A stretch of 53,955 bases of DNA from an uncultured Collinsella sp. (GCA_900550785.1 URTL01000001.1:1-53955); one strand, 5' to 3'; positions 41,714 through 50,256 are shown, counted from the stretch's first letter. Notes: generated by a model not told the origin, from the letters alone. Program-made: numbers and translations.

Positions 41714-43418
41714 AATTCGCAAGACAACAACTGACGAAATAGTTCGCGAGGTCTTATTCCACAAGGGTGCCAACCTCATCGTCGATACCGAGGACTCCGA
41801 ATCGCACAATCGCGTTGGAAAAACAACCTTCCTCAAGCTCATTGATATCGCAATGGGCGCCAAGGACAGGAAGCTCATTTACACAGACGCCGACACGGGC
41901 ACGGTGACCGAGGAGCTACGCGATTTCATCGTCACAAACAAGATCGCCGTCGACATGACACTGACATCGGATTTTCCCGATGGCGATGACGTGATTCTCA
42001 CAATCGACCTCTTCCCGAATGGAAGGTACTACATAGACGGCGAAAAGATGGGGCAGAAAGCTTACCAGCAACGACTCAATGTCTTGCTTTTCGGGAACGA
42101 AGCGAATGTGCCCACGTTTCGCCAATTGATCAATTCATTTGTCCGCGTGTCCGTAGGCGGGGATGATAATTCCTTCCTCAAAACCGTTCCCAGCGGCAGC
42201 ACATCCATCTACCGGAGTGTCTACAACGCTCTGTTCGGCATCTCAGATCCGGCGCTCGACAAAAAGCGTGACGACCTCAACAAGGACTTGAACAAGACGC
42301 GTGAGTCCATCAAACGCTATAAGAAAGTCCAGAACGTCGATACGGTCAGCGAGCAGCAGCAGATACTTACAGGGCTCGAAGCCGAGCATGAAGAAGTCCA
42401 GTGCAAGCTCAACAGCATCATCGACGCCGATGTCTACAGGGCCAACCGCGATGAAATCGCGGCTACACGCACCCGATACGCATCTCTGACACTGCAACTC
42501 TCAGACATAGACTACAGGCTGCAACGAAATGAAGAGGCCCTGCAGACTGCTATGCAAGAGCGCGGTAGACAAGCCGACGTTAATTTGAGCAGACGGTTTT
42601 TCGAGGAAGTCTGTTCGATGATCCCGATGGTGAATGCAACTTTCGAAGAGATGGTCGCATTCAACAACCAGCTCTGCGACAACAAGATTGCCTATTTCGC
42701 GAGTGTGGCAGAAAAACTGAAGGCCGAGCGTGCATCTGTGCAACGTGAAATCAGCCAACTGTCATCGCAGAACAGCCAATTCATGTCATTGGTGGAGCAA
42801 GACCTCATCGATGAGTACGAGTCGCTTCAGGCACGCCTAGTTGAGCTTTCGAGCAGTATCGGCAAATGCCGAGAAGTAATAGATACGCTCAACAGCTTTG
42901 AGGTAGAACAGACCAGCATTGAGGGAAAAATCGCATCGCTTGGCTCGTCTGATGATGGCGACGAGCCGCAATCCAACGATTTTGCTGCAATGATGCTTGC
43001 GTTTAACGCATTCTTCACTCCGCTTGCCAGGGAGTTCAACAACGAATCGCCGCTGCTCGTTTACTATGAAGAGTCGAACAAGTTCCCCGTTGCAATACGT
43101 GATACCGCTGGCTCCAGCACGGGCACACGCAAGTCACTCATCGCCGCATTTGATTTAGCGTATCAGCAGTTTGCAGAATCAAAGGGCATCAAGACTCCGC
43201 GCTTCATAGTGCATGACGTCCTTGAAAACATCGAGGGTAAGGTGTTGCGTGACATAATCGCACGCGCCAGCACAATCAACTGCCAGTACATAGTCGCAGT
43301 CCTTAAGGAGAAGCTCGATTCGTCGCTGATACCAGCCGAGGAGCAGGGTAAACTGCAAATCCTGCAGCTTTCGATTGACGATATGCTTTTCACGCGTGGC
43401 AAAGGTGTTGCGTCGTAG
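41694..43418 (+). CDS. DUF2326-type ABC ATPase of an ABC-three component system
   Basis: The 574-residue SMC/Rad50-like ATPase opens MFIKSLRIRKTTTDEIVREV, has a Walker A variant SHNRVGKTTFLKLID (residues about 39-53), a long coiled coil (about 190-410), a signature-type region GSSTGTRKSLIAAFDLAY (GTRKSL in place of LSGGE) and a Walker B variant PRFIVHDVLENIEG with His-Asp. These are the marks of DUF2326 ATPases. Comparable ATPases form ABC-3C systems, described by comparative genomics as biological conflict systems. GGGAGGG before the ATG fits. The partner proteins are the two genes upstream. Confidence 0.88.
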   Translation: MFIKSLRIRKTTTDEIVREVLFHKGANLIVDTEDSESHNRVGKTTFLKLIDIAMGAKDRKLIYTDADTGTVTEELRDFIVTNKIAVDMTLTSDFPDGDDVILTIDLFPNGRYYIDGEKMGQKAYQQRLNVLLFGNEANVPTFRQLINSFVRVSVGGDDNSFLKTVPSGSTSIYRSVYNALFGISDPALDKKRDDLNKDLNKTRESIKRYKKVQNVDTVSEQQQILTGLEAEHEEVQCKLNSIIDADVYRANRDEIAATRTRYASLTLQLSDIDYRLQRNEEALQTAMQERGRQADVNLSRRFFEEVCSMIPMVNATFEEMVAFNNQLCDNKIAYFASVAEKLKAERASVQREISQLSSQNSQFMSLVEQDLIDEYESLQARLVELSSSIGKCREVIDTLNSFEVEQTSIEGKIASLGSSDDGDEPQSNDFAAMMLAFNAFFTPLAREFNNESPLLVYYEESNKFPVAIRDTAGSSTGTRKSLIAAFDLAYQQFAESKGIKTPRFIVHDVLENIEGKVLRDIIARASTINCQYIVAVLKEKLDSSLIPAEEQGKLQILQLSIDDMLFTRGKGVAS

Positions 43419-43435
43419 GAGTGACCTGTACTCTC

Positions 43436-43741
43436 CTACTCCCGTATCCCCACCGAGAACTCCCCGCCGAAGTTGTTCACCTCGAACCGCTCGTCAGCCA
43501 CAAGTCCCTCCTTGCTCACACGGCACGCGAACGGAAACAACTCGGCCACGTCCTGCAGTTCCAGGAACGTCCGGTAACTCGACCGGTTTACCAGCATGTC
43601 GGCAAAGACCAAAAACCGCGTAAGCTCGTCATTCAGTTCGATGGGCTCTGCAATCACGTAGTGCCCCCGCCTCACGCGCCGGACAACGCCGAACTGATTG
43701 AGCGATGCCACAATCTTTTCGGAGCCCTTCAGGATGGTCAT
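43436..43741 (-). CDS. 101-aa protein of unknown function
   Basis: A 101-codon frame (MTILKGSEKIVASLNQFGVV ... FEVNNFGGEFSVGIRE) has coding character: a helical start, a beta pair RRGHYVIAEPIEL, and a helix LTRFLVFADMLVNRSSY. The open frame runs 36 bases further upstream (DNKSVEAARKR) without a start codon or ribosome-binding site, so it may be the C-terminal end of a truncated gene. It is downstream of the restriction gene on the same strand, 39 bases away, and may be part of that transcript. Confidence 0.45.
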   Translation of the reverse strand: MTILKGSEKIVASLNQFGVVRRVRRGHYVIAEPIELNDELTRFLVFADMLVNRSSYRTFLELQDVAELFPFACRVSKEGLVADERFEVNNFGGEFSVGIRE

Positions 43742-43779
43742 GCGCTTGCGCGCCGCCTCAACGCTCTTATTGTCCCGGC

Positions 43780-44997
43780 CTAGTCAAGTACCCGTTGCCT
43801 CTCCTCGACCATCTCGCAGAAGCCTCCCACATCCATGAGCCATTCTTGCTGTGAAGGCGTGTAGGTGGGGAAAAGCTGGGAGGGGATGACGAGCTGGAGC
43901 TTGCTGTCACGCATGGCGTTCGTGTAGTCCACGCTCACGGCGGGCTCCAGCGTGATAAGGTGCTTACGCTCGATGCGGTTCGCCTCCTCGAGCACCTGCC
44001 TCCAGCGCTCCTTGATGGTCGTCTTCGCACCGAGCATCGTAAGGCTCGAGGAGGGGAACCCCTCATCCCGGTAGCACTCGATTGACGGAAAAATGAAGTC
44101 CGGCTTCGACTTTCCCTCGGTGTAGGGCTGTGCGGAGTATCGGATTCCCCTACCCTTGAACAGGAACTCAAGCTGGTGCTCGAACGCTGTGCCCGCGCGG
44201 GACTTCCTGCGCTGGAAGGTCGACATGGTGGTCTTCAGAATGCCGTCGACGTCGAGCTGGCCGTTCAAATAGGGCGCAAGGTCTCTCTCAAGCAGATGGC
44301 GCTCAAACACCTTGAACAGCAATTCCTCGCGCTCGTAGCACGCGAGCAGGCTTCGATCGGGGTCATCCGCCCAGTCGAGACCTTCAAGGGTTGAGATGGA
44401 GTACTCCGTAAAGTCGATGCCCTTCGGAAACGTATGTCCAAACCTCTTGACCATATCGTCCAAGTAGATATCCGCGCTCAAGGGAGCGCGCGTCTCGATA
44501 CCAATCATGCCGAGGATGCGCGAGGCCACCGCACCGATACGGTTGCGCTCGCCCTTTGATACGGCATAGCCCGAGCGGTCGGGCTCCTCGAAGCCGAACA
44601 GCCACCTCAGCTGCGACTCGATGGTCGAGCCTTTTTTAGCGAAGATGATGAGCAGCCCGAGGTCATCGGAGTTGGCGACCACCATGAGGTCGCCAGCGGA
44701 TGCCTGCCTGATGGCGGGGTTGTCCTTGTAGTAGAGACGGTACTCGGTTCTCGTGGGATGTTTGCGGCGCGCATCGTACCAAGTCACGGTCCCGTCGCAC
44801 ATCTCCGGCTCCGCCTCGTCGCACATGTAGGCGAACGTGGTGCGGATGTCGCGGATGTCGTCGTCACCGAACAGCGACCTCAGCGGCAGCGTGCCGTTGA
44901 ACTCGTGCTGATTACTCCTACCTGCGTCGATATCGACGTCCGCGAGGGTCTTCGAGACCGCGCCGTCGAAGTAGCTGCTAAGCGCCCCGTAATCCAT
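43780..44997 (-). CDS. EcoRII-like type II restriction endonuclease
   Basis: The 405-residue protein has an N-terminal DNA-recognition-type domain with the family segment SNQHEFNGTLPLRSLFG, and a C-terminal PD-(D/E)xK nuclease domain like EcoRII-C: GTAFEHQLEFLFKGRGI, then KPDFIFPS with the catalytic Asp, then LGAKTTIKERWRQVLEEA with the catalytic Lys, then KHLITLEPAVS. EcoRII cuts at CCWGG and pairs with a Dcm-type methylase, which is exactly the neighbour here; the specificity is inferred from that. Its start overlaps the methylase stop by 20 bp, so the two are coupled, methylase first. Confidence 0.85.
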   Translation of the reverse strand: MDYGALSSYFDGAVSKTLADVDIDAGRSNQHEFNGTLPLRSLFGDDDIRDIRTTFAYMCDEAEPEMCDGTVTWYDARRKHPTRTEYRLYYKDNPAIRQASAGDLMVVANSDDLGLLIIFAKKGSTIESQLRWLFGFEEPDRSGYAVSKGERNRIGAVASRILGMIGIETRAPLSADIYLDDMVKRFGHTFPKGIDFTEYSISTLEGLDWADDPDRSLLACYEREELLFKVFERHLLERDLAPYLNGQLDVDGILKTTMSTFQRRKSRAGTAFEHQLEFLFKGRGIRYSAQPYTEGKSKPDFIFPSIECYRDEGFPSSSLTMLGAKTTIKERWRQVLEEANRIERKHLITLEPAVSVDYTNAMRDSKLQLVIPSQLFPTYTPSQQEWLMDVGGFCEMVEERQRVLD

Positions 44998-46150
44998 CCT
45001 GACACGCTCCCATCATGAGCTTGGCCACCGACCGTATTACAGGGACCGTCACCGAATTGCCGAACTGGCGGTAGGCCTGTGTGTCGGAGACCGGGATTAT
45101 GAACCGGTCGGGAAATCCCTGCAAGCGCGCGCACTCTCTAGGGGTCAGCTTACGGGGGTTCTCGCCCTCGCCGCGCGAGACCAAGATCTCACTACCGTCC
45201 TTATGATAGCGTGCGGAGAGCGTCCTCGTGGTGTCCGATGGAGTGATAAGACCGTAGCCGAACCCGTTGCCGGCGGCCTCGTGCTTGGCCTTGTATGCTT
45301 TCAAATATGACCACAGCTTGTCGGAGAGCACGTACCTCGCGTCCGCATCCTCCTCCAGAATCTCCGCGGCTTTCTGACCACTGTTCGGGCAGTCGAGGTC
45401 GTCCCAAGAGAACTCCACATCGTCGCGAAAGCCAACAATGTAGATGCGCTCGCGGTGCTGGCATGTCCAACCCTTGGAGTCCAGAACCTTGTAGTGAACG
45501 TGGTAACCGAGCTCGTCCTGGAGGACCTGCATGATGACGTCGAACGTTCTGCCCCTGTCGTGACTGATCAGATTCTTCACGTTCTCGAGCAGGAACGCCT
45601 TCGGGCGCTTCTCGTTCAGGATGCGTGCAACCTCGAAGAAGAGCGTGCCCTGCGTCTTGTCTTCGAAGCCCGTAGCGCGACCAAGGGAGCGCTTCTTGGA
45701 CACACCCGCAAGCGAGAACGGCTGGCATGGAAAGCCAGCGAGCAGCACGTCGAAGTCGGGGATGTCTGAAGCGGCGACCTCACGGATGTCCCCCGCCGGG
45801 GTTTCGCCGTAGTTCATGCGGTAGGTCTTCTGCGCAAACTTATCCCACTCGCAGGAGAAGACGCACCTGCCGCCCAGCTCCTGGAACGGCATGCGGATCC
45901 CGCCGATGCCCGCGAACAGGTCGATGAAGGTGAAGGCAGGCTTCCCCTCCCCTGCGGGTGCAAAGGGGGCGCGATGGCCGAGGGTGGAGATGTACTTCGA
46001 CTCGGCTGCGGTGGGCCTTGTTTCGCCTGCCTCCCAGCGGCGCACCGTTCGCTCGCCGTTGGGGCCCATGCCTAGGGCAGCGGCGAATTCCTTCTGAGTC
46101 AAGCCGAGCTCCTGTCTCTTGGCCTTTACCTCATCTGCTGATAATTGCAT
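44978..46150 (-). CDS. HTH-fused DNA (cytosine-5) methyltransferase, Dcm-like
   Basis: The 390-residue protein starts with an XRE-type helix-turn-helix (LSADEVKAKRQELGLTQKEF, GERTVRRWEAGETRP). It then has the C5-methylase motifs: I TFIDLFAGIGGIRMPFQ, IV DVLLAGFPCQPFSLAG with the catalytic Cys, VI FLLENVKNL, VIII RERIYIVGF, and IX/X RKLTPRECARLQGFPDRF and QFGNSVTVPV. Enzymes of this layout occur with EcoRII-like nucleases. AGAAGG before the ATG at 46150 sets the start; a longer frame to 46243 has no ribosome-binding site. The HTH together with the palindrome at 46174 suggests the methylase represses its own operon. Confidence 0.92.
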   Translation of the reverse strand: MQLSADEVKAKRQELGLTQKEFAAALGMGPNGERTVRRWEAGETRPTAAESKYISTLGHRAPFAPAGEGKPAFTFIDLFAGIGGIRMPFQELGGRCVFSCEWDKFAQKTYRMNYGETPAGDIREVAASDIPDFDVLLAGFPCQPFSLAGVSKKRSLGRATGFEDKTQGTLFFEVARILNEKRPKAFLLENVKNLISHDRGRTFDVIMQVLQDELGYHVHYKVLDSKGWTCQHRERIYIVGFRDDVEFSWDDLDCPNSGQKAAEILEEDADARYVLSDKLWSYLKAYKAKHEAAGNGFGYGLITPSDTTRTLSARYHKDGSEILVSRGEGENPRKLTPRECARLQGFPDRFIIPVSDTQAYRQFGNSVTVPVIRSVAKLMMGACQDGLRGA

Positions 46151-46173
46151 GACGCACCTTCTGGATAGATAAC

Positions 46174-46188
46174 AGGACAATATGTCCT
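46174..46188. promoter_or_regulatory. inverted repeat before the methyltransferase gene
   Basis: AGGACA-ATA-TGTCCT is a 15-bp site with perfect 6-bp arms, 24 bp upstream of the methyltransferase start. The HTH of that protein is a natural candidate to bind it. Confidence 0.5.
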
Positions 46189-46527
46189 CATTTTGCCACA
46201 GGGATGAAGAGATAAACTCGTCAGAATAGCAACCTTGCCCCAAACCATGGGTTTCTCACGTCTCCCACATCCGACAATCCATGTACCACTCAAACCGCGA
46301 AGACCCATCTAACCACCGCTGCGTTCTATACGATAGTCGTTCGCCAGGACATTTTTCTGCCGCCGCAGTCATTAGTCCAAGTGAAAAGCGGCAAGCCGAG
46401 AACCTCACGCCTCTCCATCATCAATCATTCCATTTCACAAATGACGCAGCGGCGCAATTAGCAACGCGGAGCATGGAACCATGCTATACCCGTCCAAACG
46501 ATATTGTCCGCGCCCAACAGCTATCAA
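46189..46527. other. gap without recognised gene
   Basis: I find no convincing coding frame, RNA gene or terminator in this stretch. Short frames on the plus strand lack ribosome-binding sites and domain character. Confidence 0.5.
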
Positions 46528-46767
46528 TCAATTTACCTTGGCCTGCTGGCGCAGAGAGTGCAGCCAAGCCTCATGATCATCGTAACAATAAAGAACATGG
46601 GATCGCGAGGATTTGCCGAGGCGAATGTACTCCGGCCCCTTACTAGGACAGCGCCAATTTGCAAGGGTCTTCGCGCTTACGCCAATCAACTTTGCTGCCT
46701 CTTCACTCGAAAACGCAAGCGGGCGTACGGATTCAACAGCGCATGTCACGCCGTTTGCTCCACCCAT
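46528..46767 (-). CDS. excisionase-like HTH protein
   Basis: The 79-residue protein contains a MerR/Xis-type helix-turn-helix (LAFSSEEAAKLIGVSAKTLANW) and the wing region RCPSKGPEYIRLGKSSRSHVLY, with a last helix DDHEAWLHSL. Small proteins of this type act as excisionases or as regulators on integrated elements. GAGGG eight bases before the ATG supports translation. No integrase is present nearby, so it may be a left-over of the element that brought the defence genes. Confidence 0.65.
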   Translation of the reverse strand: MGGANGVTCAVESVRPLAFSSEEAAKLIGVSAKTLANWRCPSKGPEYIRLGKSSRSHVLYCYDDHEAWLHSLRQQAKVN

Positions 46768-46800
46768 AAAGACCCTCAGACTCTCCGATCACACCCACCC

Positions 46801-46816
46801 GTTACAGATTGAGACA
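46801..46816. repeat. half unit of the palindromic repeat family
   Basis: GTTACAGATTGAGACA equals the right arm of the repeats at 28182, 33192 and 37999, here without its left arm. Confidence 0.55.
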
Positions 46817-46881
46817 ATTTGACGGTACCGAATTCTTGTCAAGGCGTGGTACAATTGTGTCCCAACGCAAAGGAGGTACCT

Positions 46882-47148
46882 ATGCCCACCTGTGTGCCCG
46901 TCCGAGACATGAAGGACACCGCTGCATTTACCGCGCTTGTTGAGTCCGAGCGCGACGTCACCGTAACTAAGAACGGCTATGAGGCCATGCACTGCATCAG
47001 CAGCGACCAGTATCGTCTCATGCAAGACGAAATCGCCAAAGCCAAGCTGCTGTCTCGTATGATGTTGGCAGAAGACGAGATATCGCAAGGCGACTACAGC
47101 GACTACGACTCCTTCGCGACCGCGATACGAGACAAATATGGCCTATAA
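46882..47148 (+). CDS. Phd/YefM-type antitoxin
   Basis: The 88-residue protein opens MPTCVPVRDMKDTAAFTALV, the Phd/YefM pattern of a strand, short helix and then VTVTKNGYEAM wing. The C-terminal part (EDEISQGDYSDYDSFATAIR) is the acidic toxin-binding tail. AAAGGAGGT before the ATG at 46882 is very strong; the frame upstream to 46819 is not needed. It overlaps the toxin gene by 11 bp. It should neutralise the toxin and repress the pair's promoter. Confidence 0.88.
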   Translation: MPTCVPVRDMKDTAAFTALVESERDVTVTKNGYEAMHCISSDQYRLMQDEIAKAKLLSRMMLAEDEISQGDYSDYDSFATAIRDKYGL

Positions 47149-47443
47149 CGTCGTAATACTCGAAAGCGCACAATATGAATACGAGGCTATTGTCAGATAC
47201 CTTGCTCAAATCCTTATGAACCCACGTGCAGCAGGCAATTTTGTTGCTGAGTTTGAATATCAGCTTGATCTGCTTCGCGAGCAGCCGCTCCTACGGCCCC
47301 TCTCCCACATACGAGAGCTGGCGGCACGCAATTATCGATCGTTTACCGTCAACAAATACGTGTGTCTTTACAAGTTTGAGCGCGATACGATCTATATCGC
47401 CCATGTCTTTCATCAGTCACAGGACTACGGCCGCCTGGTCTAG
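47138..47443 (+). CDS. RelE/ParE-type toxin
   Basis: The 101-residue protein has the RelE/ParE fold pattern: YNVVILESAQYEYEAIVRYL, a middle helix NPRAAGNFVAEFEYQLDLL, LRPLSHIRELAARNYRSFTV, and a final strand pair VCLYKFERDTIYIAHVFHQSQDY. The Arg in NYRSF and the His/Tyr residues of the last strand are positions used by such toxins. Whether it cleaves mRNA (RelE) or poisons gyrase (ParE) cannot be told from sequence. It overlaps its antitoxin gene. Confidence 0.88.
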   Translation: MAYNVVILESAQYEYEAIVRYLAQILMNPRAAGNFVAEFEYQLDLLREQPLLRPLSHIRELAARNYRSFTVNKYVCLYKFERDTIYIAHVFHQSQDYGRLV

Positions 47444-47484
47444 CCCACAAACTGAATACTTGGTCCGATCTCCCGCAGCGATAG

Positions 47485-48249
47485 CTAGCAAATGATCTGC
47501 GTGTGTTCCTCGATGGCGGCACGGTCCTCTGCGGCAATACCCGGCTCGCACACCACGGCGTCCAAACTGTCCAGGCGGCAGAAGGTGTAGAAGTCGCGCT
47601 TGCCGATCTTGCTGGAGTCGGCGATCAGATAGCGCGAGTCGGCCTTGCTAAAAGCGAGCTGCTGGATGCGGCCCTCTTCCATGTTAGACGTAGACACGTC
47701 GCCGTCCAGAATGCCGTTTGCGCCGATAAAGGCTGCGTCGATCCCCAGTGCGCGCAAGGTGTCCTCGGCCGTGGGGCCCACAAAGGCGGCAGTGCGGCGA
47801 CGGTACATACCGCCCACGAGACACAGGTCGCAGTCTTCGCGCGCCTCGAGCAGATTAAACACCGAAAGCGAATTAGTCACGATACGTAGGCGGCACGCCG
47901 GCAGCATCGAGGCCATCTGCTCAACTGTAGTGCCCGTCCCCAAAAAGATGGTCGAGCCCTCCTCGATGAGCCCAACGGCGCGGCGCGCGATCTGCAGCTT
48001 TTCCTCGGCATGCTTCGTGCGCTTTTCGCTGTGCGAATACTCATGGCGCAGCATAGCGTGTGGACGGCCCTGCGCACTGCGGGCTCCGCCGTGCACGCGC
48101 TCGATCTCGCCCAGGCTCGCAAGCTCCTCAAGGTCACGGCGGATCGTCATATCCGAGACACCTAACGCATCCGAAATCTCCTTGACCGAGACCGTTCCCT
48201 GTTCCTCGAGCAGCTGCCGAACCTTATCCTGTCGCTCCGCTTTAATCAC
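47485..48249 (-). CDS. DeoR-family sugar-phosphate regulator (LacR-like)
   Basis: The 254-residue repressor has the DeoR helix-turn-helix (QDKVRQLLEEQGTVSVKEIS, MTIRRDLEELASLGEIERVHGGA) and a sugar-phosphate-sensing DeoRC domain (STIFLGTGTTVEQMA, IVTNSLSVFNLL, CLVGGMYRRRTAAFVGP, SKIGKRDFYTF). GAGGA six bases before the GTG at 48249 is the best start; the GTG at 48276 has no ribosome-binding site. It is divergent from galM. DeoR-type LacR represses lac PTS operons in lactic bacteria in response to tagatose-6-phosphate; shared promoter motifs suggest the same here. Confidence 0.88.
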   Translation of the reverse strand: MIKAERQDKVRQLLEEQGTVSVKEISDALGVSDMTIRRDLEELASLGEIERVHGGARSAQGRPHAMLRHEYSHSEKRTKHAEEKLQIARRAVGLIEEGSTIFLGTGTTVEQMASMLPACRLRIVTNSLSVFNLLEAREDCDLCLVGGMYRRRTAAFVGPTAEDTLRALGIDAAFIGANGILDGDVSTSNMEEGRIQQLAFSKADSRYLIADSSKIGKRDFYTFCRLDSLDAVVCEPGIAAEDRAAIEEHTQIIC

Positions 48250-48280
48250 GATGAGTCCTCGCTGTTCCACGCTCACGTCA

Positions 48281-48302
48281 ATTCAAACAATAACGAACAA
48301 AT
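48281..48302 (-). promoter_or_regulatory. DeoR-type direct repeat
   Basis: On the minus strand TTTGTTCGTTATTGTTTGAA has two TTGTT units ten bases apart, and TTGTTTGAAT also stands before lacF. It probably mediates autoregulation. Confidence 0.45.
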
Positions 48303-48454
48303 TGTATCAGACTCGCGCGCGTCAGAAATGAACGCCCGCACAGCTCCAATCATCACTTTTTTGAGAAAAATACCCCCTGCTTTAGTGGGATGTAGTGATA
48401 ATCTCGCCTGTTCGCGCTACAGTTTGTCGGAAATACCTCGATGTTAGGAACCAA

Positions 48455-49507
48455 ATGATCACTTCCGAGCTTTTCGGCACCGCGCCGTGCGGTACCCCCG
48501 TTCATCGTTACACCCTCAACGGGCCCGAGATCTGCGTTCGCATTATGGACTATGGCGCCACCGTGCTTGGTATCGACGTGCCCGACATTCCCGGCAACGT
48601 GCGCGATGTGGTGCTGGGCTTCGATAAGCTCGAGGATTACTTTGACAACCCCGCCTGCTTTGGCGCGACCATCGGCCCCGTGGCAAACCGCACCGCGGGC
48701 GCCACGATCACCATCGACGGTACGGACTGGCATATGCCCGCCAACGAGGGCGCCAACAACCTGCACAGCGATCTTGAGCACGGTCTGCATAAACGCGTGT
48801 GGGACGTTGAGCTCGACGAGACTCACAACGCCGTGCGCATGACCACCTCGCTTGAGGATGGCGAACTGGGCCTTCCCGGCAAACGCACCTTTACGGCCGT
48901 GTTTACCGTTACACGCACCGGCGTCTTTCGCATCGAGTATGGCTGCGAGAGCGACCGCGCCACCTACGTGTCCATGACCAACCACACATACTTTAACCTT
49001 GCCGGCCATAACGCCGGCATGGACTGCGAGCACTTCTTTGTTGCCAACGCTGCCCACTACCTGCCCATCAACGAGCAGAATATCCCCACCGGCGAGATCG
49101 CTCCGGTCGAGGGAACACCGTTTGACTTTCGCGAGCTGCGCCCCGTCGCTCCCGGCATGGAGGCCGACGACCCGCAGATTAAGCAGGCCCGTGGCTACGA
49201 TCACTGTCTGTGCATCGATGGCTATCAGTACGGCCGCAATCTCCGCCGCGCGATGCACGTCGAGGAGATGTGGACCGGCCGCGAGCTGGACTACTACACC
49301 ACTGCCCCGGGCGTGCAGCTCTACACCGGCAACTGGCTGGGCGACGAGCACGCCAAGGACGATGCTAACTATGGCTGGGGCGCCGGCTTTGCTCTCGAGG
49401 CCGAGATGTACCCCGACACGCCGCACCAGCCGTTGTTCCCGCAGGGCATTGTGGGCCCGGGTCACCCCTACAGCAATGTGATCGAGTACCACTTTATGAG
49501 GCACTAA
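48455..49507 (+). CDS. galM: aldose 1-epimerase (galactose mutarotase)
   Basis: The 350-residue enzyme interconverts alpha and beta anomers of galactose or glucose. It shows the GalM marks: MDYGATVLGIDVPD, VVLGFDKLEDY, GPVANRTAG with an Asn-Arg pair, NNLHSDLEHGLHKRVWD, the catalytic His in MTNHTYFNLAG, and the catalytic Glu in FALEAEMYPDTPH. The ATG at 48455 has TTAGGA six bases before it; the frame to 48395 is less likely. It is divergent from the DeoR-type gene and may be co-regulated with the lac genes. Confidence 0.93.
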   Translation: MITSELFGTAPCGTPVHRYTLNGPEICVRIMDYGATVLGIDVPDIPGNVRDVVLGFDKLEDYFDNPACFGATIGPVANRTAGATITIDGTDWHMPANEGANNLHSDLEHGLHKRVWDVELDETHNAVRMTTSLEDGELGLPGKRTFTAVFTVTRTGVFRIEYGCESDRATYVSMTNHTYFNLAGHNAGMDCEHFFVANAAHYLPINEQNIPTGEIAPVEGTPFDFRELRPVAPGMEADDPQIKQARGYDHCLCIDGYQYGRNLRRAMHVEEMWTGRELDYYTTAPGVQLYTGNWLGDEHAKDDANYGWGAGFALEAEMYPDTPHQPLFPQGIVGPGHPYSNVIEYHFMRH

Positions 49508-49533
49508 GCCCACAATGCAACATATTGCACAGC

Positions 49534-49568
49534 AACGCCCGCCGGCACCACCGCCGACGGGCGTTTTT
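49534..49568 (+). terminator. terminator after galM
   Basis: The stem AACGCCCG / CGGGCGTT with a small inner CGGC/GCCG hairpin is followed by TTTTT. The IS110 remnant begins ten bases later. Confidence 0.8.
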
Positions 49569-49578
49569 CTATCCAGTC

Positions 49579-50256
49579 GAACGCCCGCTCGTTCGCGGCG
49601 TGGGTCGGCCTGACGCCCTCCGAGCATTCCAGCGGGGAGAGCGACCGCAGGGGCGCGATCACCAAGGCCGGCAACAAGCACCTGAGGAAGACGCTGGTCG
49701 AGGCCGCGTGGCACTACCTGACGTGCTCGGGGCGGCCGAAGGGCCTCGCCAAGGTCCAGGCCCCGGACCGGGTCGCCCGGAGGCATGCCGCCAAGGGCGT
49801 GCGGAGGCTTGTCGAAAGGCGGGAGGCGCTGCTCGCGCGCGGGGTCCACGGCAACAAGGCGAACGTGGCCACGGCGCGCGAGCTCGCCTGCTGGGTATGG
49901 GCGGTCGGCCTCATGGCCGAGGAGGCGTAGGGGGGCGGTCCCCCGCACATAAGCCGATCACCCCGGAAGCGGTTCGATCCGAAGCCGTTGAGGCGAACCT
50001 CAGGTCCCTTTTCTGCGAGCGCCCAGGGCGCCACACGCGTGCACAGACTGTCGGTTCGACGTAGAAGCCTCAGCCGTAGCAACGGATTGCCCAGCGAGAG
50101 ATCGCCGCGGGCGGATATTAAACTGCAAAGACGAGCGTCGGTAAGACACGCCGAGGTCGCCGCGGACGGGCTGATATAGGGAGAGGGCCTGACCCCATAT
50201 CGTTGGGGCCAGGCCCGATTTTGCCTCTTGACAATGTCCTGCTCATATTAAAAGGA
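49579..50256 (+). mobile_element. IS110-family 3' remnant
   Basis: These 678 bp are nearly identical to 52301-52978 of the complete element (offset 2722; I noticed one substitution, T for C at 49626). The copy retains the last 116 or so codons of the transposase, ending at 49930, and the full 3' non-coding part, including the CCCCATATCGTTGGGG hairpin. The first two thirds of the gene and the left end are missing, so it cannot move by itself. The high identity points to a recent duplication or transposition. Confidence 0.9.

Noticed and set aside
48353..49948. 531-codon minus-strand frame, with a near-copy at 51351-52670
   Set aside because: Both are antisense of galM or the IS110 transposase; the repeated N-terminal part only reflects the duplicated IS110 DNA.
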